From assembly GCA_964650405.1 (NCBI GenBank), contig CAZYTO010000321.1, positions 1 through 5,763 on the forward strand: 5,763 nucleotides of DNA. The letters run 5' to 3'. The notes under the pieces were generated by a model that had not been told where the DNA came from, did not search any database, and saw only the letters and a list, made by a program, of their open reading frames with translations. Made by a program: the position numbers and the translations under genes. Every line of letters starts with the position of its first letter. Positions within the stretch are counted from its first letter, which is position 1. This DNA comes from CAZYTO01 sp964650405. Lineage in GTDB: Bacteria; Acidobacteriota; Thermoanaerobaculia; Gp7-AA8. Of the stretch, positions 1 to 5,713 are shown piece after piece.

Positions 1-1097
1 TTCATCTCCTGGGTGAACACCATCGTCACCGTATCGCCGTCGATGGTCACGGCCGGACTGGGCCCCTGACCGGTCCAACCCTGGACGTTCACCCAATCGT
101 CAGCCGGATCGGCGTGGACGTAGAGCGTTGCCTCCCCTCCGCCGGGCAGGATGGCAAAGGCCAGCGGCGCCGTGATCTTCGTCCGGTCGATCGGCTCGCG
201 CAGCTTGATGACGAATTGCAGGAGGTTGGTCTGCCCGAGCCGCGACACCGACAGATGCGTCATGTCGATCATGCCCGCCGTGGCATCGTTGGCGGCGTCG
301 TCCCAGCTGCCGAGGACGACGGGAATCCGCCACGCCTCGCGGCCCGACGTGATCAGGACGGCGCCATTGCGCGTGTGGCCGAGGTTCCGGTAGGAGAAGA
401 CGATGTTGCCGTTCTTCATCAGCACGGCCTGGATGGCCTCGGAAGTGGTGTCGCTCGCCCAGGTCACCACGACGCGGTCGGCCGCCTCGCGGACGTAGAT
501 ATCCGGGTAGCCGTCGAAGATCCCGTGCTGCGTCGTGAGCAGCGGTGCGATCACGGCCCGCGCCGGCGCCAGCCACTCGGCGTCCGTGAGCTGAAAGTCG
601 GCCCGCGGCAGCAGCGGCGGCGCGCCCTCGGTGTAGATGCCGTGGAGCTGGGAGATGTACAGCGTGCGCACCATGCGGTCGAAGAAGGGGAAGTCGAAAC
701 CGGCGATGGCGTACACCGCGTTTCGATTCGCGTCGGCGGCGAGCTTTGTGCCGCGGTCGTCGTCGAACGCCAGCGCGCCCGTCGTTTCGCCGAACGTCTC
801 GTTGCCGCTGCGGCTGAAGGTCAGCGTCTTTCCCGTAAGGTCGATCGGGTGCGAGAACGGCGTAATGAGATCGTTGGCCTTGACTACCCCGATGTCGTCC
901 TTCAGGTAGCCGCTCGGAATCGTCAGCGCATTGGTGACCTGTGCCCTCCGCCGGGCCGCCCAGCGCGCCAGCGCCTCTTGCTGCTCGTCATTCCGCGGCG
1001 ACGTACCGCAGACGAACGGCGCTTGTGCGGCGGCATGGGCCGCTCCGGCGATCACGAACAGCAGCACGGCGGCGCGGCGCTTGTACACGTCGGTCAT
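1..1097 (-). CDS. Exported beta-sandwich protein, C-terminus beyond the window (partial)
   Basis: An open frame of 365 codons runs from ATG at 1097 off the left edge with no stop. The N-terminus is a signal peptide: Lys-Arg-Arg at 6-8, a hydrophobic stretch AAVLLFVIAGAAHA, and an Ala-X-Ala site near residues 22-26, so the mature protein is probably secreted or periplasmic. Residues 132-155 (FDFPFFD...LYISQLHG) and 199-239 (DIYVREAADRVVVTW, then IQAVLMKNGNIVFSYRNL) follow the strand pattern of the beta-sandwich modules found in many secreted Acidobacteriota proteins, in which an 'F-PFFG...Y-S-G' strand precedes 'FQAVLY-DG-I-F-Y'. Residues 266-305 (DDAANDATAGMID, then TNLLQFVIKLREPIDR) form a further acidic module of unknown role. 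No catalytic motif is visible. The ATG overlaps the stop of the upstream PLP enzyme as ATGA, so translational coupling is likely; the Shine-Dalgarno site is weak (AGG, 7 bases upstream). The family assignment is from memory and the function is unknown. Confidence 0.8.
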   Translation of the reverse strand, partial: MTDVYKRRAAVLLFVIAGAAHAAAQAPFVCGTSPRNDEQQEALARWAARRRAQVTNALTIPSGYLKDDIGVVKANDLITPFSHPIDLTGKTLTFSRSGNETFGETTGALAFDDDRGTKLAADANRNAVYAIAGFDFPFFDRMVRTLYISQLHGIYTEGAPPLLPRADFQLTDAEWLAPARAVIAPLLTTQHGIFDGYPDIYVREAADRVVVTWASDTTSEAIQAVLMKNGNIVFSYRNLGHTRNGAVLITSGREAWRIPVVLGSWDDAANDATAGMIDMTHLSVSRLGQTNLLQFVIKLREPIDRTKITAPLAFAILPGGGEATLYVHADPADDWVNVQGWTGQGPSPAVTIDGDTVTMVFTQEM

Positions 1098-2215
1098 TCC
1101 AGTGCCTGCGCCAGGTCGGCGATCAGATCGTCGGGATGCTCCAGGCCGATCGACATGCGCAGCAGGTTCTGGGGCGTCGTCGAGCCGGGGCCTTCACTCG
1201 AGGCGCGGTGCTCGATCAGCGTCTCCGTGCCGCCGAGGGACGTGGCCACGGTCAGCAGCTTCACCTTCGCGCAGACGGCGATGGCCGCTTCCCTCCCCGC
1301 CTTCACCCGGAAGCTCAGCATCCCGCCGAAGTCGAGCATCTGCCTCGCCGCGACGTCATGGCCGGGATGCGAGGCCAGGCCGGGATAGTGCGCGACCTCG
1401 ACGCGCGGATGCGATTCCAGGAACGCCGCCACGGCCCGGGCATTGGAACAGTGCACGCGCATGCGGGCGCCGAGCGACTTGATCCCCCGCAGGATGAGCC
1501 ACGAGTTGAACGGCGAGGCCACCCCTCCCGTGATCTTGCGGGTGTGCGACACGGCGTCGAAGTACGCACCGCCCGTCCCAAAGACGAGCGCGCCTCCCTG
1601 CACGTCGCTGTGGCCTCCGAGGTACTTCGTCGTGGAGTGCATCACCACATCGGCGCCGAGGGCGATCGGGCGCTGGAGGGCCGGCGTGGCGAAGGTGTTG
1701 TCGACGAAGAAGAGCCCCTTCGCCTCACGAGCGATCGCCGCCAGGGCGGCCAGGTCGACGATTTTCATCAGCGGGTTCGACGGCGACTCCGCCCAGATGG
1801 CGCGCGTCTCCGGACGCATGGCCGCCCGCACCGCGCCGAGGTCCTCCATGGCCACGAAGGACGCCGCCATCCCCCAGCGGGGGAAGTACTCGCTGGCCAG
1901 GCCGCGCACGCCGTAGTAGCTGTCGTCCGGCAGCAGCACGTGCGCACCGGCGGGGAGCGACTGCAGGGCCGCCGCCGCAGCGGCCATCCCCGAGGAGAAC
2001 GCCAGGGCCTGCTCCCCTCCCTCGACCTGCGCCAGGGCGTCTTCGAGTTGTACGCCGGTCGGGTTCCCGTCGCGGATGTACGTGTAGCCGTGGTCGGCCT
2101 GGCTGTCGGCGGAGTGGAGGTAGGTGGTCGAGAGGTGGATGGGCGGGGCAACGTCGCCCGTCTTCTCGTCGCGCGCGTGGGAGCCGCTGTGAACGGCGGT
2201 CGTGTCGAAATGCAT
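1094..2215 (-). CDS. PLP-dependent trans-sulfuration enzyme (cystathionine gamma-synthase/lyase family)
   Basis: This is a 373-residue cytoplasmic enzyme of the Cys/Met metabolism PLP family (fold type I), close to the length of E. coli MetB (386). Visible landmarks are Tyr46 and Arg48 in YIRDGNPT (phosphate contact from the neighbouring subunit), SSGM at 74-77, Tyr101 (ring stacking), ESPSNPL at 143-149, Asp172 in FVDNTF (pyridine nitrogen), Lys197 in HSTTKYLGGHSD (Schiff base), SLGGTETLIEH at 326-336, and Arg353 in LLRMSIGLE (substrate carboxylate). All key residues are present, so it should be active. Family members make or break cystathionine, or act on acylhomoserine, cysteine or methionine. 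The loop after SLGG is RASSEGPGSTTP rather than the MetB-like MTH type, so I leave the exact substrate open. ATG 2215 (MHFDTTAVHSG) is chosen because it matches the family N-terminus. ATGs at 2230 and 2224 and a TTG at 2257 would add up to 14 residues. None of these starts has a Shine-Dalgarno site. Confidence 0.95.
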   Translation of the reverse strand: MHFDTTAVHSGSHARDEKTGDVAPPIHLSTTYLHSADSQADHGYTYIRDGNPTGVQLEDALAQVEGGEQALAFSSGMAAAAAALQSLPAGAHVLLPDDSYYGVRGLASEYFPRWGMAASFVAMEDLGAVRAAMRPETRAIWAESPSNPLMKIVDLAALAAIAREAKGLFFVDNTFATPALQRPIALGADVVMHSTTKYLGGHSDVQGGALVFGTGGAYFDAVSHTRKITGGVASPFNSWLILRGIKSLGARMRVHCSNARAVAAFLESHPRVEVAHYPGLASHPGHDVAARQMLDFGGMLSFRVKAGREAAIAVCAKVKLLTVATSLGGTETLIEHRASSEGPGSTTPQNLLRMSIGLEHPDDLIADLAQALE

Positions 2216-2222
2216 GAGGGGC

Positions 2223-2230
2223 ATTATCAT
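2223..2230. promoter_or_regulatory. Back-to-back -10-like hexamers of a divergent promoter pair
   Basis: The gap between the divergent starts at 2215 (minus) and 2239 (plus) is 23 bases. At its centre, plus-strand TATCAT (2225-2230) and minus-strand GATAAT (2228-2223) each match TATAAT at five of six positions. Transcription starting about 7 bases beyond each hexamer would begin at or next to each ATG. A weak -35, TTGGTC, lies 16 bases upstream of the minus hexamer, inside the regulator gene. I see no convincing -35 for the plus direction. The motif matches are visible in the sequence; promoter activity is inferred. Confidence 0.4.
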
Positions 2231-2238
2231 TCGGGTTG

Positions 2239-3954
2239 ATGTCCGACCAAACGGCAACGCGTGACCGGCACCCGTCGCGCCAGGCCGTGATTCTGCTCGT
2301 GGACGATGACCCCGAGATCGGTTCGTACGTCCGGGCCACGCTGTCCGACACGAACTACCGGGTGATCTCCTGCCCGGACGTGGCCGGAGCCATCCGCGCC
2401 GCCGAGGAGGATCCGCCCGATCTGGCCCTCGTCGACATCACCCTCGGCGGCGACGAGACAGGGTGGGACTTCCTCCGCCACCTCCGCACCCGGCGCGAGA
2501 CCGAGCGCACGCCTACGGTCATGCTCACCGGCTCCTCCGACACCGTGGACCGCGAGCGCTCCCTGCGCATGGGAGCGGACCGCTATCTCATCAAGCCCGT
2601 GCGGCCGGAGACGCTGCGCCGCGTGGTGGGGGAGATGCTCGCCGCGCGCGACGACATCTGGTGGTCGATGACCCTGCGCAGCGACCAGGTACAGCGCCTC
2701 CGCGAGCTTTTCTTCGACGCCACCACCGAAGTGGCCACCCTGGCTGTCGTCGTGGACGAGCTGCGCAAGCAGGTCGAAGGGGGGCACACGCTCCACGTCT
2801 TCTGCCTGGAGCTGGAGCCGCTCTTCCGCCTCGGCGAGCGCGATCAGTGGGACGCCCTGGACCGCCTGCGCAAGGAGTTCGTCCGCGGCCTGCGCGTCCT
2901 GGTCGCCCCCATCCTCGGCAACGACGTCGTCGTGGCCACCAGCCACTCCGGCGCCAACGACTTCTACTGCTTCTCCCACAACCACAGAGCCGGCACGAAC
3001 CTCGGCCACACGGCGCGCGAGCTGGAGAAGTCCGCCCGCACCGTCCTCAAGGCCACGGACATCGATCCGTCCATCGCCGACGAAGTAACCATCTTCTGCG
3101 GCGGCGCCGAGACCCAGCCCACGCCGGTCTTCGCCCCCCGCATCCTCTACAACGCCGTGCGCGAGGCCAAGGACGCCGCCGAGCGCCGCGAGACCCGCTA
3201 CTACCACGCCATGCGCGAGCGCGTCGTCCGCGCCGTCCGCGAGCGCAACATCTCCACCGTTTACCAGCCCGTCATCGACCTCCGCACCCGCGCCGTCGTC
3301 GGCTTCGAGGCCCTCTCCCGCGGACCGGCCGGGACGGAGATCGAGAACCCGGAAGTCATCTTCGAGATCGCCCGCGACTTCGACCTGGTCTGGGAGCTGG
3401 AGTCGCTCTGCATCGAGAACGTGGGGCCGGTCCTGGAAGACGTCTGCACCCGCGGCTTCCTCTTCTTCAACCTCGAATCGCACTTCATCCAGCAACTGCA
3501 GCAGCGCGGCACGGACGTCTTCGACCCCTTCTTCAACAATCACCAGAACGTGGTCATCGAAGTGACCGAGCGGAGCGCCATCCGCGACTATCGCACCTTC
3601 CGCAGCACCCTGCACGACCTGAAGGCCATGGGCTTCCGGATCGCCATCGACGACTGCGGCTCCGGCTATGCCTCGCTGGAGGCCGTGGCCGAGCTGCAGC
3701 CCGACTACCTCAAAGTCGGCCACTCCCTTTTTCACGGCGTGGCCCAGGACCCCATCCGCCGCCGTCTCGTCGACCTCGTGGCCCGCTGCGCCGACACCAT
3801 CGGCGCCAAGACCATCGCCGAAGCCATCGAGACCGAGGAGCAACTGCAGGTCTGCCGGGAGCTTGGCATCGACCAGGGCCAGGGCTACCTCTTCGCCCCG
3901 CCCGGAGCGTGGGAGAAGGTCCGGAACTTCAACGCGACGACCGTGCAGTCCTGA
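2239..3954 (+). CDS. Response regulator with receiver, degenerate GGDEF-like and EAL domains (c-di-GMP phosphodiesterase)
   Basis: This is a 571-residue cytoplasmic protein from ATG 2239; a TTG lies one codon upstream. Residues 16-135 are a receiver domain with acidic Asp22-24, phosphoacceptor Asp66 in LVDITLG, Thr97 and Lys119 in LIKP. Residues 146-180 look helical, a likely linker. Residues 185-320 resemble a GGDEF domain whose signature is reduced to GANDF (238-242), with no RxxD inhibitory site, so diguanylate cyclase activity is unlikely. Residues 325-560 are an EAL domain: Glu357 (GFEALSR), Asn411, Glu441 and Glu444 (IEVTE), Asp471-Asp472 (AIDDCGSGY), Lys492, Glu528 (AEAIET) and Gln548 (QGQGY). 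From Glu441 on, the spacing equals that of the RocR active site as I recall it, so hydrolysis of c-di-GMP to pGpG is likely, probably controlled by phosphorylation of Asp66. Gly494 replaces the usual Asp of KxD. No partner histidine kinase gene is adjacent. The gene is divergent from the PLP enzyme and convergent with the secreted protein, so it is probably transcribed alone. Confidence 0.95.
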   Translation: MSDQTATRDRHPSRQAVILLVDDDPEIGSYVRATLSDTNYRVISCPDVAGAIRAAEEDPPDLALVDITLGGDETGWDFLRHLRTRRETERTPTVMLTGSSDTVDRERSLRMGADRYLIKPVRPETLRRVVGEMLAARDDIWWSMTLRSDQVQRLRELFFDATTEVATLAVVVDELRKQVEGGHTLHVFCLELEPLFRLGERDQWDALDRLRKEFVRGLRVLVAPILGNDVVVATSHSGANDFYCFSHNHRAGTNLGHTARELEKSARTVLKATDIDPSIADEVTIFCGGAETQPTPVFAPRILYNAVREAKDAAERRETRYYHAMRERVVRAVRERNISTVYQPVIDLRTRAVVGFEALSRGPAGTEIENPEVIFEIARDFDLVWELESLCIENVGPVLEDVCTRGFLFFNLESHFIQQLQQRGTDVFDPFFNNHQNVVIEVTERSAIRDYRTFRSTLHDLKAMGFRIAIDDCGSGYASLEAVAELQPDYLKVGHSLFHGVAQDPIRRRLVDLVARCADTIGAKTIAEAIETEEQLQVCRELGIDQGQGYLFAPPGAWEKVRNFNATTVQS

Positions 3955-3961
3955 GTCTGCC

Positions 3962-3980
3962 CGATCTCAGCGCAAGATCG
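3962..3980. terminator. Weak hairpin at the convergent gene junction
   Basis: CGATCT (3962-3967) and AGATCG (3975-3980) form a 6-base perfect inverted repeat with a 7-base loop. It spans the 12-base gap between the plus-strand stop at 3954 and the minus-strand stop at 3967. It has no T-tract on either strand and a short stem, so it is a poor intrinsic terminator. Its placement between convergent genes is its only support. Confidence 0.2.
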
Positions 3981-4824
3981 ACGACCAGTTGTTCGCAGTC
4001 ACTTCGTCGACCGAGGACCCGTACCCGTACCATTGGCCAAGGCTGTCGTGCGCAGTGACCTGGAGCTGCATGATGCCGAACGCACCGTCCGGGATCCGGA
4101 ACTGCTCGAACGAGCAACTGTTGATGCCGAAATCGAACGAGCTCTGGCCGCCGACACCGTTGATGAGGACGGTGAAGTTGCGCGATTGATTGGCGTAGTT
4201 CAGCACGCCCAGGTTCGTGTGAAATCCATTGCCGTCGCGCAGGCCGTAGGCGGAGAGCGGCATCACGCCGTTACTCTGGTCGAAGGTTGCGGCCGGAAAC
4301 GTCTGCGAGAGCGTGCCACCGCTGAACGGGGAGGGCGTCCAGATCCGCGAGGTGCCGTCGATGTCGCCGTTCGGATCGAAGTTCCCGTTGCCGTCCAGGG
4401 CCTGCACGATCAGCGAGCCGATCCCGGTCTCGCCGAAGACGTCCTGGAGAATGTCGTTGTAGGCCGACCAACTGTTCGCCGGCAGGGTCACCAGCTCCGA
4501 GGGTCGCGTGCAGTTCGAGATTCCCTGGGCGAAGTAGAACATCTCGACCGTCTGGGAGACTGAGCGATTGTTGATGAGCGTGGTTTCGGAGCGGTAGTAG
4601 GTATTGTTGCCACCGTGCAGGCTGCCCACCACGGGAAAGATGAAAATCGAAGAACTGGTCTCGATCGCTACGTCACCGTGCCGCCTTCCTCCAATCCCGG
4701 AGAGGGCCGCCGCGCTCAACGGACGACCCGCTTTCATCGCAGTCGGTTTCGCATAGTGAAGCGGCGTCGCGGCGAGCGACGGCAATGCCCAGAGCAGCAC
4801 ACCCATCCACAGAGCTTGTCTCAT
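3967..4824 (-). CDS. Secreted beta-sandwich protein with two similar halves, function unknown
   Basis: This is a 285-residue protein. ATG 4824 is chosen over the longer frame (to 4860) because it has a strong AGGAG six bases upstream and opens a clean signal peptide: MRQALWMGVLLWALPSLA followed by ATP. Two segments look alike: residues 77-101 (YYRSETTLINNRSVSQTVEMFYF) and 197-222 (DGNGFHTNLGVLNYANQSRNFTVL). This suggests two related Ig-like sandwich units. Between them, DGNGNFDPNGDIDG (144-157) is rich in Asp and Asn like a calcium-binding loop. The only two cysteines, Cys105 and Cys237, lie one in each half and could form a disulfide after export. The C-terminus ends in SSVDEVTANNWSSILR, with no membrane anchor or sorting signal. 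From memory, similar 'ETTLVN-RS' proteins are abundant in Acidobacteriota and uncharacterised. No enzyme motif is visible. It appears to be a single-gene unit. Confidence 0.85.
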   Translation of the reverse strand: MRQALWMGVLLWALPSLAATPLHYAKPTAMKAGRPLSAAALSGIGGRRHGDVAIETSSSIFIFPVVGSLHGGNNTYYRSETTLINNRSVSQTVEMFYFAQGISNCTRPSELVTLPANSWSAYNDILQDVFGETGIGSLIVQALDGNGNFDPNGDIDGTSRIWTPSPFSGGTLSQTFPAATFDQSNGVMPLSAYGLRDGNGFHTNLGVLNYANQSRNFTVLINGVGGQSSFDFGINSCSFEQFRIPDGAFGIMQLQVTAHDSLGQWYGYGSSVDEVTANNWSSILR

Positions 4825-4830
4825 TGTTTT

Positions 4831-4835
4831 CTCCT
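4831..4835 (-). promoter_or_regulatory. Ribosome binding site deciding the start of the secreted protein
   Basis: The minus strand reads CAGGAGAAAACAATG, placing AGGAG six bases before ATG 4824. This favours 4824 over the upstream in-frame start at 4860. A perfect 10-base palindrome, CCGGCGCCGG (4841-4850), lies five bases upstream of the site. Confidence 0.7.
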
Positions 4836-4860
4836 GTGCTCCGGCGCCGGGCCACACCAC

Positions 4861-4900
4861 AGAGCAGATTCACATCGTCGAGGGGAGAGAGCAAATTCAC
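4861..4900. repeat. Pair of imperfect 13-base direct repeats upstream of the secreted protein gene
   Basis: AGAGCAGATTCAC (4861-4873) and AGAGCAAATTCAC (4888-4900) differ at one base and start 27 bases apart. They lie in the 125-base gap between the methyltransferase tail (stop 4950) and ATG 4824, where the promoter of the secreted protein gene should be. They could be a two-site operator. No strong -35/-10 pair stands out nearby. Confidence 0.45.
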
Positions 4901-4949
4901 TGCCCAATGAAGTGGCCCGTGATCCGAACGGTTTCCGCACGAAGCGGGC

Positions 4950-5222
4950 TCACGCTTCCGGCTTTTCGGCGAGGACGAACATCTGGCCGGCCAGGGGGCG
5001 GTACGGCAGGCGGAGGTAGAGGGGAACGAGCCAGGTCAGCGCGGCGGCGCGGCTCTTCACGGTCAGCGGCAGAAAGCGGGGGATGCTGGTGTTGATGCGC
5101 AGGCCGGCCGCGCACAGCCAGTCGTTGGGCGAGAATTCCGTTAAAAATGCCCGGTGGGTTTGGTGCTCGAAGTAGGTGCCGGCACCGGTCAGCGAGCTGA
5201 GTTCGGCCGAGTCGTAGCTCAT
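4950..5222 (-). CDS. C-terminal tail of a class I SAM-dependent methyltransferase (N-terminally truncated)
   Basis: This is a 90-residue product. Residues 17-88 match, from memory, the last third of a methyltransferase group that is about 230 residues long: YFEHQTH (family YFDDYTH), FLTEFSPNDWLCAAGLRI (family 'FTD-SL-DFL-A-GF-V'), PRFLPLTVKSR (49-59), and LVPLYLRLPYRPLAGQMFVLAEKP (family 'LIRLYL--PWRP--KQMLV-AE'). The Rossmann core with its glycine-rich SAM loop is absent and is not in another frame upstream, because that DNA is the maoC-like gene. Residues 1-16 show no match. Without a SAM site it cannot be a methyltransferase alone. It still has a good start: GGAGG seven bases before ATG 5222 and an ATGA overlap with the maoC-like stop. 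It may be a remnant of an in-frame deletion or a retained short protein. The alternative is a small unrelated protein with chance similarity. Confidence 0.65.
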   Translation of the reverse strand: MSYDSAELSSLTGAGTYFEHQTHRAFLTEFSPNDWLCAAGLRINTSIPRFLPLTVKSRAAALTWLVPLYLRLPYRPLAGQMFVLAEKPEA

Positions 5223-5713
5223 GTCCGTTCCTCCCTTCGCATGGCAACGAGGTTGGTGCGCCGATAGTCCACGACGAGCTCGCCGCGCTGATTCTTCGCC
5301 TCGGTGTGCCAGGTGACGATGCCGGTGTCCTTACGGCTCGAGGAAACGCGCGTGTCTTCGACCACGGACTGGGCCGTGAGGGTATCGCCGGGATAAACCG
5401 GCAGATGGAACGTGCAATCATTCACGCCGAGGAACGGCCCGCCCGCTTCGCTCAGGTCCTCCACAGACAGGCCGACGATGGTGCAGAGGACCAGCATCGG
5501 ATTCACCACCATATCAGGATGGCCGTGCGCTTTCGCGAACTCTCTATTGATGTAGAGCGGGTTCCAGTTGCACGTCGCCGACGAGAACGCCAGGTTGTCG
5601 GACTCGGTCAGCGTGCGGCCCCAATGGTGCCGCCAGACCTGGCCGACGGCGAAGGCCTGGTACTGGTTCCCGTGCTTGACCAGTGGAAAGGACGCCGGGT
5701 CGAAGTCACTCAC
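5219..5713 (-). CDS. MaoC-like hotdog-fold hydratase/dehydratase
   Basis: This is a 164-residue protein starting with GTG at 5713. It has the usual length and layout of a single hotdog MaoC-family protein, which typically hydrate or dehydrate acyl-CoA thioesters. Visible motifs are GQVWRHHWGRTLTESDN (24-40), the hot-helix segment CNWNPLYINREFA (48-60), VVNPMLVLCTIVGLSVEDLS (69-88), the strand HLPVYPGDTL (103-112) and TGIVTWHTEAKNQRGE (130-145). In the R-specific enoyl-CoA hydratase PhaJ the hot helix carries the catalytic pair in D-x-NPLH; here the positions are Asn49 and Tyr54, so the chemistry or substrate may differ. The overall pattern resembles the mesaconyl-CoA (beta-methylmalyl-CoA) hydratase-like group more than PhaJ. 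The start overlaps the stop of an upstream gene as GTGA and the stop overlaps the next ATG, so it sits in the middle of an operon. The substrate is unknown. Confidence 0.9.
   Translation of the reverse strand: MSDFDPASFPLVKHGNQYQAFAVGQVWRHHWGRTLTESDNLAFSSATCNWNPLYINREFAKAHGHPDMVVNPMLVLCTIVGLSVEDLSEAGGPFLGVNDCTFHLPVYPGDTLTAQSVVEDTRVSSSRKDTGIVTWHTEAKNQRGELVVDYRRTNLVAMRREERT
5230..5234 (-). promoter_or_regulatory. Ribosome binding site for the methyltransferase-tail ORF
   Basis: The minus strand reads GGAGG, then AACGGAC, then ATG (5222). The site lies inside the last codons of the maoC-like gene. Its strength argues that the short ORF is translated and is not a spurious frame. Confidence 0.6.

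Noticed and set aside
114..2239. Overlapping plus-strand open frames (114-1388 and 941-2239)
   Set aside because: They are rich in Arg, Pro, Ala and Gly with no recognisable motifs. The minus strand here encodes a signal-peptide protein and a PLP enzyme with complete active-site motifs.
2227..3843. Long open frame of 538 codons on the minus strand, opposite the c-di-GMP regulator
   Set aside because: It is a shadow of a GC-rich gene: the product is a low-complexity run of Gly, Val, Asp, Glu and Ala without domains, while the opposite strand encodes a clear receiver-EAL protein.
2463..4058. Plus-strand open frame of 531 codons in a second frame of the regulator gene
   Set aside because: It is a shadow frame of repetitive Arg/Pro/His sequence produced by high GC third positions; no start signal and no domain.
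4841..4850. Perfect palindrome CCGGCGCCGG
   Set aside because: Ten-base GC palindromes are common in such GC-rich DNA and it has no partner copy. It is noted only for its position just upstream of the ribosome binding site.
4872..4899. Weak minus-strand promoter TTGCTC, 16 bases, TGAATC upstream of the secreted protein gene
   Set aside because: The -10 candidate matches TATAAT at only two of six positions, so it cannot be separated from chance.
4915..4949. Possible terminator after the methyltransferase tail (GCCCG and CGGGC arms, and an inner CCGC/GCGG pair)
   Set aside because: The two hairpins compete for the same bases, the stems are 4-5 pairs and no T-tract follows.
4897..5421. Minus-strand frame of 174 codons crossing the maoC-like and methyltransferase-tail genes
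   Set aside because: Checked for a missing methyltransferase N-terminus. It has no SAM-binding loop and is Arg/Pro-rich, so it does not rescue the truncation by frameshift.
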